Counted from the first letter of the stretch, positions 35,265-47,243 are shown. The stretch is 64,000 nt of DNA from Limnoperna fortunei (GCA_944474755.1 OX104112.1:82411756-82475755), one strand, 5' to 3'. Program-made: numbers and translations. The notes: generated by a model not told the origin, from the letters alone.

Positions 35265-38200
35265 TAGTACTGAAGCTAGACAGAAAGAAATTTCTGTGAT
35301 CATAATAATGTTCTAGAAATTTTGCAATGTTTTACACTTTTTTTGTAAATTTATATTTTTATGTGATTTTGTGATTAATAATTTACATATTTACAGTTTA
35401 TTGTGTTTTTTCTGTTAGTTTCTTTCGTTTTTTTTTATAATTTTTTTTCCCTTTTTCATTTTTATAATTTTTTTGTATTTGCTATATATAGATGATAAGG
35501 TATAACAATGACAAATTAAAAGGGCTGTGCATATCCAAAGTGTTCAATTTATATAATTCAGTACTGTGCTATAAAGACATTTTTGTGATCATATTAATGT
35601 TCTTGAAATTTAACATTAACGTTTTATATATTTTTTTTTTGTTAATTTGTTTTTTGAGATTTTTTTTGTGATTTTGTGATCAATAATTTACATATTTACA
35701 GCTTTTATATTTTTTTATTAGGTTTTTTCTAGTTTTTAATTTTTTTCCTTTTTTCATTTTTATAATTTTTTTGTGTGTATTTGTTATATACAGACAATAA
35801 GATATAAAAATGACAAATTAAATAGGAAAGTGAACAATCAAAACGGCTTTGCATATACAAAGTGTTGTTCTATTTATAATTGTTAAAAATCAGCAACTTC
35901 CATTAAAAATTCATAATACCGAGTTTTGTTTTTACCTCTGAAAATATGTATATATTTAACATCTTACATATCACACTTAAGTTGACTGCTCTAAAAAGAT
36001 TGATAAACATAAAAGTTGTTTTACTAGGATAAACCTATATTTCCTAACTTAAGTAGTCTTGTTGTAAATACAAAATGAATTTCCCTTTTTAGGAGGGGTT
36101 TTACCACGCAAGCCAAGGGGTGGCTAGGTCCTATTTCTATACCCCAGGGTTCCCTCGGGGGTTGGAAGACAGTGCACTGCCTGTATATAAGGAAGAGAAA
36201 AATTCATTTGAAAAAAATGAATGTTGAGTTACTCTCAAAAATATCAATATGAAACAGACAAAACTCAGTCTAATTTCTAAATATATTGATTTTTAAAGAC
36301 AAATATATTTTCAAACTATTAAAAAATATTAATACTCATCAATAAACACATTGATATCCAGGTCATTTACATGTGTGATTGCTAGAGACATTACAAGAAA
36401 ATCCTCAAATTTAAACTAAAATGCATAAGCAGAAACATTTAAAACTGACTTGTATCCTTGTTTACAGACTTGTCTTAATAATATGCAAATGCTTGCCCCT
36501 TTATGATTGTGAACACTGTATAAACAGTTGTCAAGTGTATATAAACTGTCAATTAAAGATAAATAATAGAATAAACTTTCTACTTAATAACAATTTAAAT
36601 TCAGTACTGAGCTATAAAGAAAGACATTTCTGTGATCATAAGAATGTTCTGCAATTTTTTTAACATTTTATTTTTTGTTGTTGTTAATTTATGTTTTTTT
36701 GAGGTTTTTTTGTGATTTTGTGATCAATAATTTACATATTTACAGTTTTTATAATTTATTTTTTTATTAGGTTTTTTTTTTCCTTTCTTCATTTTAAAAT
36801 TTTTTTTGTATTTGCTATATACAGACGATAAGGTATCAAAATGACAAATAAATATGAAAGTGAACAATCAAAAGGGCTTTGCATATACAAAGTGTTGTTC
36901 AATTTAAATAATTGGTAATAATCAGCAAATTCCAGTAAAATTACATAATACCAAGTTTTGTTTTTTACCTCTGAAAGTAGGTATATATTTAACATCTTAC
37001 ACATCATACTTCAAGTTGGAAGCTCTAAAAAGATTGATAAACATAAAGCTTGTTTTACTAGAATAAACCTATATATATATATATATATATATTTCCCAAC
37101 TTAAGTAGCCTTGTTGTAAATACAAAATGAATTTCCCTTTTTAGGAGGGGTTTTACCCCGCAAGCCAAGGGGTGGCTAGGTCCTATTTCTATACCCCGGG
37201 GTTCCCTCGGGGGTTGGACAGTGCACTGCCTTTATCTAAGGAAGAGAAAAATTCATTTGAAAAAAATGAATCTCGAGTTACTCTCAAAAATATAAATATG
37301 AAACAGACAAAACTCGGTCTAATTTCTAAATATACTGATTTTTAAAGATAAATATATTTTCAAACTATTGAAAACGTTAATACTCATCAATAAACCCATT
37401 GATATCCAGGTCATTTACATGTGTGATTGCTCATTACAAGAAAAAGCCTCAAATTTAGACTAAAATGCATATGAAAAAACATTTAAAACTGACTTGTATC
37501 TTGTTTACAGACTTATCTTAATAATATGCAAATGCTTGCCCCTTTATGATTGTGAACATTGTATAAACAGTTGTCAAGTGTACATAAACTGTCAATTAAA
37601 GATAAATAATAGAATTAACTTTCTACTTAATAAGAATTTAAATTCAGTACTGAGCTATAAAGAAAGACATTTCTGTGATCATAGGAATGTTCTGCAATTT
37701 TTTTAACGTTTTAAATATTTTTTTTTGTTAATTTATGTTTTTTGAGATTTTTTTTGTGATTTTGTGATCAATAATATACATATTTATAGTTTTTATAATT
37801 TTTTATTAGGTTTTATAGATTTTTAAATTTTTTTTTGCCTTTTTTCATTTATATATATTTTTTTTTATTTGCTATATACAGACAATAAGGTATGAAAATG
37901 ACAAATTAAATATGAAAGTGAACAATCAAAAGGGCTATGCATATACAAAGTGTTGTTCAATTTATAATTGGTAATAATCAGCAACTTCCATTAAAAATTC
38001 ATAATACAGAGTTTTGTTTTTTACCTCTGAAAGTAGGTATATATTTAACATCTTACAGATCATACTTAAGTTGACTGCTCTAAAAAGATTGATAAACATA
38101 AAGCTTGTTTTACTAGCATAACCTATATTTCCTAAATTAAGTAGCCTTGTTGTAAATACAAAATGAATTTACCGTTTTAGGAGGGGTTTTACCCCGCAAG

Positions 38201-39110
38201 CCAAAGGATGGCTAGGTCCTATTTCTATACCCCGGGGTTCCCTCAGGGGTTGGAAGACAGTGCAATGTCTTCATCTAAGGAAGAGAAAATTCATTTGAAA
38301 AAATGAAAGTTGAGTTACCCTCAAAAATATCAATTTGAAACAGACAAAACTCTGTTTAATTTCTAAATATACTGATTTTTAAAGATAAATATACTTTCAA
38401 ACTATTAAAAAATATTAATACTCATCAATAAACACATTGATATCCATGTCATTTACATGTGTGATTGCTAGAGACATTACAAGAAAATCCTCAAATTTAA
38501 ACTAAAATGCATAAGCAGAAACATTTAAAACTGACTTGTATCCTTGTTTACAGACTTGTCTTAATAACATGCAAATGCTTGCCCCTTTATGATTGTGAAC
38601 ATTGTATAAACAGTTGTCAAGTGTTCATAAACTGTCAATTAAAGATAAATAATAGAATAAACTTTCTACTTAATAACAATTGAAATTCAGTACTGAAGAT
38701 ATGAAGAATGAAAGTTCTGTGGTCATATTTATGTTCTTGCAATTTTTTAATGTTTTATACTTTTTTTGTTTATTTATATGTTTTAATCTTTTTTTTATAA
38801 TTTTGTGATCAATAATTTACATATTTACAGTTTTTTATTTATTTTTTTTGCTAGTTTTTCTTGTTTTTCTTTTTTACTTTTGTAAGCAACAAATACATAT
38901 GTACACTTTTGCAATTTTTTTTGTTTCTCTTTTTTAATTTTTATTTTATATTTTTCGTGTTTGCTATTTACAGATGCCACATCAAAATTATGGTGCATAT
39001 ACTAAGTATTGTTGAATTGAACTACTTTAATTTATATAACTGTTAATAATTAGCAGCTTCCATTAAAAATTCATAATACTGTGTTTTGTTTTCTCCTGTG
39101 CAAAAATTAT
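35265..39110. repeat. ~1.05 kb tandem repeat block (about 3.5 units)
   Basis: Landmarks recur at ~1.03-1.07 kb: GAGGGGTTTTACC at 36092, 37147 and 38181; GCAACTTCCATTAAAAATTC near 35890 and 37980 with variants at 36915 and 39052; GTGATCAATAATTTACATAT near 35672, 36720 and 38806 with variants at 35371 and 37763. The first unit has an extra ~290 bp partial duplication (35280 versus 35573). Each full unit carries a GC-rich patch with CTATTTCTATACCCC. The ORFs at 36421-36663 and 37494-37706 are the same repeat segment in two units and lack domain features. Confidence 0.88.
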
Positions 39111-39146
39111 ATATATACTGTTAATTTAGAAATTATTGTGTGCATT

Positions 39147-39777
39147 TATTATTGCGATTCGGGACCCTTAATAAATGTGAATTCATTTTTTTTATCGGCT
39201 GAGGTAACAAAAATGCAAGGAATTATTAATTAGCAATTGTCAGTTTTTCTTTAAATATTTGTTGTCTGTAAATAATCTCTACGCCAAACGGAATACAAAT
39301 TTCATTTTCTAAAGTGATTTACCTCTGTTGAAGATCAGAAACACTTGTCACGTGTCTTGATATAAGGGCTGTCAAGTTTTGATGAGCTGCTCGCGTGAGA
39401 TTTGCCTAAAAATTGAAAGATCAAAGGAAAAAATAAAAACATCAAAGAAATTTGCTGCCAAATTGTGGACTAGATGCGTGAGTCTCACGCGAGTTGCGTG
39501 ACACTTGACAGGTCTGCATGATATTGAGGTTCATCTTGGGTACTAAAACGGCAATTTGTTTAAATCAGAGAACAATCAATTATGTTGTGAACAAATAATA
39601 AATTATTCAAATTAAAAGCTATTGTAGGGCTTAACAAATGCTTTATGTATGTAACGCTATGTTGAGTAATTTTGTCAATGGATAAACGAAGTAAAATTGC
39701 AAGCAATCACATTATAAGCAATAATAAAAACATAGCAAAAATTTCTGAATTTACAGATTCTCCGAATCGCAATAATA
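39147..39777. mobile_element. TIR element of ~630 bp inserted in the 1.05 kb repeat
   Basis: TATTATTGCGATTCGG (39147-39162) and its exact complement CCGAATCGCAATAATA (39762-39777) form 16-bp inverted ends. Inside, CTGTCAAGT...CGCGTGAGA at 39370-39401 and TCTCACGCGAG...ACTTGACAG at 39490-39512 form a second inverted pair. Right after it, the tandem-repeat sequence resumes with AAGTTGACTGCTCTAAAAAG (39782). No clear target duplication was found. Confidence 0.8.
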
Positions 39778-39779
39778 TC

Positions 39780-40880
39780 TTAAGTTGACTGCTCTAAAAA
39801 GATTGATAAACACACAACTTGTTGTAATTAGAAAATTAGAAAAAAACTTGGCGAACTTTTGTCACCTTGCTGTAAACAGGCACAATATATGCCTCTTATA
39901 ATTAGGTGACTTATAACTCGGAACTATGAATGGTGCAATTCAAAGAAGAAAATATCAACAGATTCTACATAGTGGGTATTGTCTTAGCACAAGCTACACC
40001 CCTGCTTTTCCTGGAATGGCTGGAGCCTCAGTGGACATGTCAATGGACCTATACCCCCAACCCCCTTCCCCTGATATGCCGAATTTTACTGCCATTATAA
40101 TCCAAAGTTAGTTTTATGATTTTGTTGGATTAAAGGCAGAATTTAGTCCCATTACTCATAATGTAGCAAATAAAAAATTCTAACTTCAATCTATGTATAC
40201 AAAATTCTAACATAATATTCATCTCACTTTACATTATTAACGCTTCAAACATTGCAAAACTAATGGGAAACGATCTTTATTGACGAAATTTCTTTTTTCG
40301 TCTTTGAAGATACATGTGGAAAATTTTATGTTGATCATTTTTCCATATATGGATAATGTGACCTAATTTTAGCACAGTTGTGCTTATTGCATACTGTAAC
40401 AACCATTCCATAGTTTTAAAGAATCTAGTAAGTTACATATAACTTCCCAAGATGCAACACACCATTCAGTTTCGGGAATGCTTTTCATGTTTTAAAAGTT
40501 ATTAAACAGAGACATGAATGTCTTATGCACAACGTACAGCCAGATATTAAAAACGGCAATAACTACCATCATGTATCAATATTGATCAATCTTAAACATG
40601 AAACATATAAAAAAATTCTGACACTATCGAAATATATCAAGATTGAGCATGGCCGATTATATATGCAACATCTTTTGGACATCTGAAAGTGCCCGTAGTT
40701 ATTCAATCCCGCTCTGCTACATTGCTACATTACGAGTAATGGGACAACATTAGTATCCTCACCAAAAAAAAGTGAGGGTACAATTATTAATTCTATACCC
40801 CTGGCAGGACTGATGCCATATGTAATAGCTTTCCCATTTACCATGAAAAGCATTAGTAATGAACATATAACTGATGCTTT
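39780..40880. other. Spacer with possible MITE-end remnant
   Basis: AAGCTACACCCCTG at 39990-40004 resembles the TAGCTACGCCCCTG end of the 21006-21644 element, but no partner end was found. The short ORFs 39926-40111 and 40725-40913 show no domain. Confidence 0.35.
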
Positions 40881-40892
40881 TTGTAAACTTAC

Positions 40893-40956
40893 AACATCTG
40901 TTGGTACATTCACATCACAATATATGCATGTAACTTCTCCATTTCCAATAGAAGTA
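40893..40956 (-). CDS. Candidate exon, possibly alternative exon of the 41.2-41.8 kb gene
   Basis: On the - strand CATTTTCCAG precedes 64 nt and GTAAGTTTAC follows. Read after one leading base, the frame is TSIGNGEVTCIYCDVNVPTD plus V, ending in phase 0, with a CxxC pair. It has the same entry phase as the 41184-41253 exon, so the two could be spliced alternatively from one upstream exon. No family was recognised. Confidence 0.4.
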
Positions 40957-41183
40957 CTGGAAAATGAAACATCTTAAGAAGGGAGTTTTACCAATAAAGC
41001 CTCATTACAGGCCCTGATTGGTTATTAACTTATGAAAACTTAACCTTATTTAGTAACTGTATCTAACTAAATATTTATGAAACCTTAGAACATTAAAACG
41101 AAATAGCCTAATAAAGATGTTTTTCATCGAAGCCGAATTACAGACCCTTAAAACTTATCGTTCTTTGTTTAAAAAACCTGTAA

Positions 41184-41253
41184 TTAAACAACATCTTCCA
41201 TGACTTCTTCTGTATCACGTGGAAACTTCAGGGGAATTAACTCCTCGATATAT
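41184..41253 (-). CDS. Candidate terminal exon, unassigned small gene
   Basis: The - strand acceptor CTTGTTTTCAG is followed by 70 nt: one base completing a codon, then YIEELIPLKFPRDTEEVMED, VV and a TAA stop. The acidic, non-repetitive composition and good acceptor support a real last exon. It would follow the first exon at 41682-41826, but their phases do not match directly (0 versus 2), so an unrecognised exon or alternative donor is needed. Confidence 0.45.
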
Positions 41254-41681
41254 CTGAAAACAAGAATTGATTGATTTGAATTGCTGATTTTTTACTAGAA
41301 TTTGCCATGCATCTTTGTTGTCTAATTAACTGAAGAAGTACTATTGATTTATTTTTCCTTTTAGTTATTTTTTTTTTAAAGTTTTCATTCGTATTGATAT
41401 ATTTCGAACACACCTCAACAAAGTGACTAAAATGTTCAAACGCACCTAATTAAAAAAAATCCAATCATTCAAGAACCCTTATGGCGTATTAACTACAAAC
41501 GAAGTGTGTTAATGTAGAAATTATCAGAATATAAATATATAAAGACATGTTGCAGAAACACATTGAAACGCAAAGAAAGAAAACAGCAGAATGCAAGTTA
41601 ATCTTTAGTCATTTCAAAATTTTTTGTCTAAGTAAATCAAATTTATAATGTATGTCAGACATTGTATCGGAAGATGCTTAC

Positions 41682-41826
41682 ATTTCCTACAAACACACTT
41701 TTCAATTTATGTGCGAGTTCGTCTAGTCCAGATTTTAAAGTTTCTGCTAATTTGCAGATGCCGTATTTTCTTCATGCTTCCGCTTTTGTAGCGTTTTGTG
41801 ATTGATTCATTATTTGTCATTTTCAT
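41682..41826 (-). CDS. Candidate first exon with single-base frameshift, unassigned small gene
   Basis: Reading the - strand from the ATG at 41826 (or 41820) gives MTNNESITKRYKSGSMKK. Past an AAAA run (41766-41769 on the + strand) this frame soon stops, while the adjacent frame continues as KYGICKLAETLKSGLDELAH and on to a GGAAAT|GTAAGC donor at 41682. Ignoring one A makes the exon continuous, so this is either a sequencing error in a homopolymer or a real disruption. The second half is an amphipathic-helix-like segment. No family was recognised. Confidence 0.4.
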
Positions 41827-42227
41827 AACTCAAATCATTGCATTGTATCACACGTGGCGTTATAACTAATTTCAGGTACGGTTTACTGAGCTATTGCGCG
41901 ATAATTAGTTCGATGTTTGCATTTACCGAAGTAAGTACTTTCTATCTGTAATATTGTTTTGACTATTTTTCAGGTGAAAAACAGTATGTTTTGTAGTGCG
42001 AAATGTAATAATTTTGTTCTTTGCATTTGAATAAAAATATAATTCTGTTCATATATTCGTACGCGATCAAGCTGGCTAGTGTTTTATTCATTACATTATG
42101 TGCACGTGATTATGTGTCATAACCATTTATTGTAAATCACGTGTTGTAAATGTGTTGAACAAATAAACATTTCGTACTATTATCATAAATGCACATTAAA
42201 TCTGCTCTCATCTGAATTTAATTATAT

Positions 42228-42847
42228 AACAAGAAAAGGTATGCGTTAAACCCATATCCAGAGATGTTCGATTTATATGTTATAGGTGTATCCCATTTGG
42301 TTTAATAGTTTTTTTTCAATTTGTTTTATTTAAAATTTTATCATATGCTGTAAAGGCAGGGGCGTAGCTAGACTAGTTACAATGTGGATTCACAAAGAAC
42401 TAGTGGGGTCCGGGTATGCACCCCGGAATATTTTTGAAAACAATGGTGCAATTTGGAGAATTCTAAAGTGCTTTATTTAGAACGGACAGTTTATTGATTA
42501 CAGGGATAGATTGCAATTTTGTTCTTAAAATAATGTGGATTCAGCCGCGTACTCGCGTATAGGCAGCTACGCCCCTGAAAGGGATGCAAATATAGACGAT
42601 TGTGAAAGGCAAGAAATAATCATCTTGATTATAATATCTCAACTTTGAGAAGAGTACTGTAATAAAAAAAGCAAAGTTTTCGAAGAACATATATATATTG
42701 TTTACCAATAAAAATACATTGACCATAGTCAAGTGGTTCTGTGGGGGAAAATGTGAATGTAAGATCGGCAGTTATCGCGTCCTCGGAAAATCAAAGAAAA
42801 CATACAGACAAGTTACAATTTTTATTGATTTAATTTTACTGTAAATT
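42228..42847 (+). repeat. Inverted-repeat arm, left copy (carries a MITE)
   Basis: Sequence from AACAAGAAAAGG through ATATCCAGAGATGTTCGATT and, after the MITE at 42357-42582, on through AATAATCATCTTGATTATAA to GACAAGTTACAATTT is repeated in inverted orientation at 46829-47243 with scattered mismatches and small indels. Confidence 0.88.
42357..42577. mobile_element. 221 bp MITE, CAGGGGCGTAGCT ends, 5-bp target duplication
   Basis: Ends CAGGGGCGTAGCT and AGCTACGCCCCTG are perfect inverted repeats, and AAAGG is duplicated at 42352-42356 and 42578-42582. The paralogous sequence at 47110-47125 reads straight through without the insert (CTGTAAAAGGTTACAAATA on the - strand), showing the pre-insertion site. 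Same terminal family as 21006-21644. Confidence 0.95.
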
Positions 42848-43555
42848 CATGTGATGTTATATATTATTTTCCATTACACTATTTATTGTAGATGAGTTTG
42901 AGCCAATAAAATTATTTATATTTGTATTTGTATTTGTATTTTAATAATATCTCATATTACAATACAAAATGGGTTCCTGTTTTAATCCTCCATTTACTTT
43001 AATTGAGTTTCCCCGATATGGTTCAACCATATCTTCTCTTGTTAATCCAGGTTTTTAGCAGGAATAGACAACATTACAGTTTGCAATATCCGACTTTGTA
43101 GATTGTCATGGATTAATATATTACTAGTGTCTACAAACTTACATTGGTTAACAAACACATAATCCAAATTGTAGATTAACAGTGAGGCGTGTAATTTAAG
43201 TTCTATACTATTTTATAGTAATAAACAAAGTGCCTACAGAAAAATATTTAAACAAAATAATAGTAGTGCTACATACCACGCAAACACTTTCTTTAAAAGC
43301 CGCCAAAATCGTCACAAAGGAGTAAACTCTACTCACCAATAACCAATAATATATTAAGTAAAATTTCGGGTCAAGGGTTAAATGGTACACAAAAAATAAT
43401 TTAATATAAGGTTAGTGCGATTAGTATATATTTTAATTAACGAAAATTTAGACAAATACCATCAAGTTTTGTTAGACTATAATTTTTCGAAGCAATATTT
43501 ATTTCTAACTAATAGAAACCGCAATGAAATTTCAAATATAGCAAAGACGCATGCG
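42848..43555. other. Spacer, no gene called
   Basis: A - strand segment ending ILAAFKESVCV before a GTATGT donor near 43272 is exon-like at one end only, so it is not annotated. Confidence 0.35.
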
Positions 43556-43559
43556 TCGT

Positions 43560-43746
43560 AGTATAAGCAGACGAGTATTCAGACGGGACGTTGAGAACGT
43601 GTGTCCCCCACTAAATTTACGAAAGAATGGGTAATAAAAATGCTAAAGTTCGCCCATTGGTTCCCAATTACAGTAGCTTCAGTTCTCTCGTCGAGTCTTT
43701 GCCGTCCACCTACATGAAATTAAATTTTGTAGGATCGTTTGAATGA
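43560..43746 (+). CDS. TATA-led 39-codon ORF, possible first exon
   Basis: A TATAAG box lies at about 43562 and 65 bp downstream an ATG (43627) opens MGNKNAKVRPLVPNYSSFSS, continuing for about 19 more codons to TGA at 43744-43746. Gly2 and Lys7 make N-myristoylation conceivable, although residue 6 is Ala rather than the preferred Ser/Thr. The local base composition is less AT-rich than the surroundings. No downstream exon was identified and no family is recognised. Confidence 0.35.
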
Positions 43747-43794
43747 GATAATGCAACTGTCAGACATTTCAGCTGCAGAACAATTTTTATTTGG

Positions 43795-43840
43795 ACAGGA
43801 AGCCGGAATACCCGTTGAGAACCCCGACTATTCTCGTAGA
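43795..43840 (-). mobile_element. SINE scrap
   Basis: GGACAGGAAGCCGGAATACC plus GAGAACCCCGAC corresponds to the body of the SINE at 49362-49620; nothing else of it remains. Confidence 0.55.
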
Positions 43841-44143
43841 TATAGCGCTTTTACACACAAGTTTAGCTTTTCTAAAAAGCTAACCGTCTCTTAGCTGCAT
43901 TACAAATTAAATGGATTTATTAAAGTATGTTTTTTTAATTTATATGTAAGATAGGTAAACAATGTACATGTACCTTGTAAGGACATTGTTTACGCTAACC
44001 TATTATCCAGTTGTGCTTGAGAGATTTAAATGCCTGTCGTCACTTGCTTCTTAAAAAATAATTAAACAAAAGTTGCATCCCTAAACAACAATGATCAAAA
44101 TTAGCGGTAAAAATATGTTTTGTTAAATTTGCATCAATATCAG

Positions 44144-44641
44144 AACGAAAATAAAGATACAGAACATATATTTTTTTCCTAACCCAAACAGCTTTAAAAA
44201 GTAGGGAGATTTTGGTACAATGGTTACCTTTTAATTGTTCACTGACCAATGCATTTAATGAAATAGAAGTCAATATGTGGAACGTAACATTACTACACTA
44301 AAATACTGATTAACGAAAATAAAGATATAGAACATATAATTTTTTCCTAACCCAAACAGCTTTAAAAAGTAGGGAGATTTTGGTACAATGTTTACCTTTT
44401 AATTGTTCACTGACCAATGCATTTAATGAAATAGAAGTCAATATGTGGAACGTAACATTACTACATTACTGATTAACGAAAATAAAGATATAGAACATAT
44501 AATTTTTTCCTAACCCAAACAGCTTTAAAAAGTAGGGAGATTTTGGTACAATGTTTACCTTTTAATTGTTCACTGACCAATAAATTGAATGAAATAGAAG
44601 TCAATATGTGGAACGTTACATTACTACACTAAAATACTGAT
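44144..44641. repeat. 3 x ~165 bp tandem repeat
   Basis: ACGAAAATAAAGATA starts units near 44144, 44314 and 44476. All contain CCTAACCCAAACAGC and GTTCACTGACCAAT. The second and third units are nearly identical. Confidence 0.93.
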
Positions 44642-44808
44642 TACAACCCCGATTCGACCTAAGAATATATCGAAATTTCAGTACCCATACTAGTACGATC
44701 CTGACGTAAACCAATGAAATGAGAAAAATATTTATAGATTTAGTTCACCACCCAATCAAGTATCAGAGAGTCATTTACTCCGAAGACTGATCGTCATTTG
44801 ACTATGTA

Positions 44809-44832
44809 TACCGTCTCCCATGGGAGACGGTA
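44809..44832. repeat. Perfect 24 bp palindrome
   Basis: TACCGTCTCCCA followed directly by its complement TGGGAGACGGTA, centred on CCATGG. No loop and no flanking duplication were found. Confidence 0.9.
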
Positions 44833-44876
44833 ATAACATATATATGAGTAATATAGGGTCAGACGGTTATATTTGT

Positions 44877-44973
44877 TTGTTTGATGGTGTTAAACGCCAA
44901 TTTCAGCAATTTTTCAGCTATATCATGGCGTCCAGTTTTTATTGGGGGAGGAAGCCGGAGTACCCGGAGACGG
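44877..44973 (-). mobile_element. SINE fragment (tail and body)
   Basis: From GTTTGTTTGATGGTGTTAAA through TATATCATGGCGTCCAG to GAAGCCGGAGTACCCGGAGA; the tRNA-like head is missing. It is closely similar to the 49362-49620 copy. Confidence 0.85.
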
Positions 44974-44979
44974 TTATAA

Positions 44980-46825
44980 AGCTTATACTATAATGTAAAA
45001 AAACTGTTTCACAAAAACAAAACCAAATTTGGATATATGATACCAGTTATTTGTTATTTGTCATATGTTCGATCTCTTCTTATCTCTTAATGATATATAA
45101 TTGTTTTCGGGTAAATTGAGCAAAAAGGTAAAAACCATACTCTACAATATAGTTCATGTTGTAAGTGATAAAATGGCCAATTTAATGCTACAGAAAATAT
45201 TTCAATTACAGTTTTTCGTATTTGTTAAATCCTCCTAGCTTTAAAATACCATTTTTCTGTCCTAATCTAATAAGGAGTAGTAAAGATGAACAAAATTGTA
45301 TATTAATGCGCTTTTGACCTCGCAAGATAGGATCATCGATTCAATTTTATTTCTTGGATTATTTCACGATTTATAGGGTATGCTTAGTATTTTTTTCAAT
45401 GCATTCTTATCTTTACAAAATAAAATGTATATATCGGTGTTTCTTTTATTAATTAGTTAGATAATTTGATATTTAGATTTTGTTACGTTATATTACGTAA
45501 TGTATATGTTAGAAAGACTTGTTCAGTTCAATTTTATCATTATATTTTTTTGTTTGGATTATTTCATGCTTGATAGAGCAAGCTTCATATCTTTTTTGCA
45601 TTCGTATCTTTACATAAAAATGTAGATGATTATCAATTTGACGATAATTTTCAATTTTATTTCTTTTGTTATGTCACAATTTCTATGGTACTTAAGCCTT
45701 GTAGTTTTTATGCAGTTTCTAATCTTCACATAATAGAATGTGAATGTATTTGTTTTTATGGGAATTCATAAGATGATTTGATAAAAATAATGCATTTTAA
45801 AATTTTGTAGTATTACGTAACGCATGATCGATAATTTTCAGTATTATTTCTGGATTATTTCATAATTAGGGTAGAAAATGAAACCTTTATGTAGAAATTC
45901 ATCAATCTTGAACATTAAATTTAATTTCCCTGGGTTTTGATTATTTACGATTTCGAAATCCGAAACTCTCTCGCACGAGATTGGCCGAGAACGAGGCGTG
46001 TGTGTGTGTGCGTGGTGGGGGGTGAGGGGTTAGAGATATTTCTGTGATGTAATTGTAAATTGTAAATTAGATGTGCCTTGTTTATTTGCTAATTGCTTAT
46101 TTATGACACTGAACTTTAATGAAAGGTATAAATGGAAGACCATTTAGACTCACATAATTAGCCACGAAAATGCTAATTTAGATTATGATTTTTATACGAA
46201 AATAAGATTTTAAAACAGGCATGTTATTTAAAGAAATTTGATTTTCTGAATGAAAAATGTCATAGACATTGGTAGGGAAAAGAAATTTCTTTATAATAAG
46301 AAAAAAAACCACAAAAGGTTTGCATTTGTACTTAATTCAAGATTTAAATGTTTTATATGTAGAACTATTTTAAAGAAGCAGTTATATTTAGATACTTATA
46401 GAATTATATTAAACCTACCTCTAAGATCGTATATGAAGTCCTTTAAACAAACAGAAATTTAAAAAAGCTATATGAAATTTTGAAAAATAATAATACAATA
46501 GAAAAACTAAAAGCTAAATGAAATTTTGAAAAATGTATATAAAAATACAATAGAAAAACAATCCAGTTACATTCCAATAAAGGTCATCAACAGATGTAAT
46601 AGTTGAAAATAATTCTAGAAGTTAATAATCTCATAAATTGTTTTGCAAAAAAAGGCATATAATTACATGTCTCTGGCAAAAATAAGACTCTTCTATATAT
46701 ATATATATATATATTTTTATTTTACAGTCTGAAAATATTATTAAGTTCTTAGCAATGTTTATGCACATGAACGTTAGTTTGACGTTTGAATACATTTTAA
46801 TTGCAAATTTGTTGAAAACCATTTT
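44980..46825. other. AT-rich DNA with a diffuse repeat at 45260-45960
   Basis: CAATTTTATTTCTTGGATTATTTCA-like motifs recur near 45335, 45530, 45650 and 45840 with heavy divergence, suggesting an old tandem family of about 150-200 bp. A (TA)n run is at 46694-46712. The ORF 46250-46462 is Lys/Phe-rich noise. Confidence 0.4.
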
Positions 46826-46828
46826 AAT

Positions 46829-47243
46829 TACTGTAAAATTAAATCAATTGAAATTGTAACTTGTCGGTATTTTTCTTTGATCTTCCGAGGATGCCCGACG
46901 GAAGTACGCGATAACTGTCGATCTTACCGCCCCCTTTTTTCCAACAGAACCACGTGATTATGTGATTTCGAAAAGGTCAATGTATTGTTATTGTACGGTA
47001 AACATTTGTCTTTCCTACACATTGCTTTTTTTATTACAATACTCTTTTCAAAGTTGAGATATTATAATCAAGATGATTATTTCTTGCCTTGCACAATCGT
47101 CTATATTTGTAACCTTTTACAGCATATGATGAAATTTTAAATAAAACAAGTTGAAAAAAACTATTAAAACCAAATCGGATACACCTATAACATATAAATC
47201 GAACATCTCTGGATATGGGTGTAACCCATATCATTTCTTGTTA
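46829..47243 (-). repeat. Inverted-repeat arm, right copy (empty site)
   Basis: This is the reverse complement of 42228-42847 without the MITE. It includes the intact target CTGTAAAAGGTTACAAATA around 47110-47125. Confidence 0.88.

Noticed and set aside
36421..37706. Repeated 70-80 codon ORFs as a tandem gene family
   Set aside because: The two ORFs are the same segment of the ~1.05 kb repeat; other units do not keep them open, and no domain is visible.
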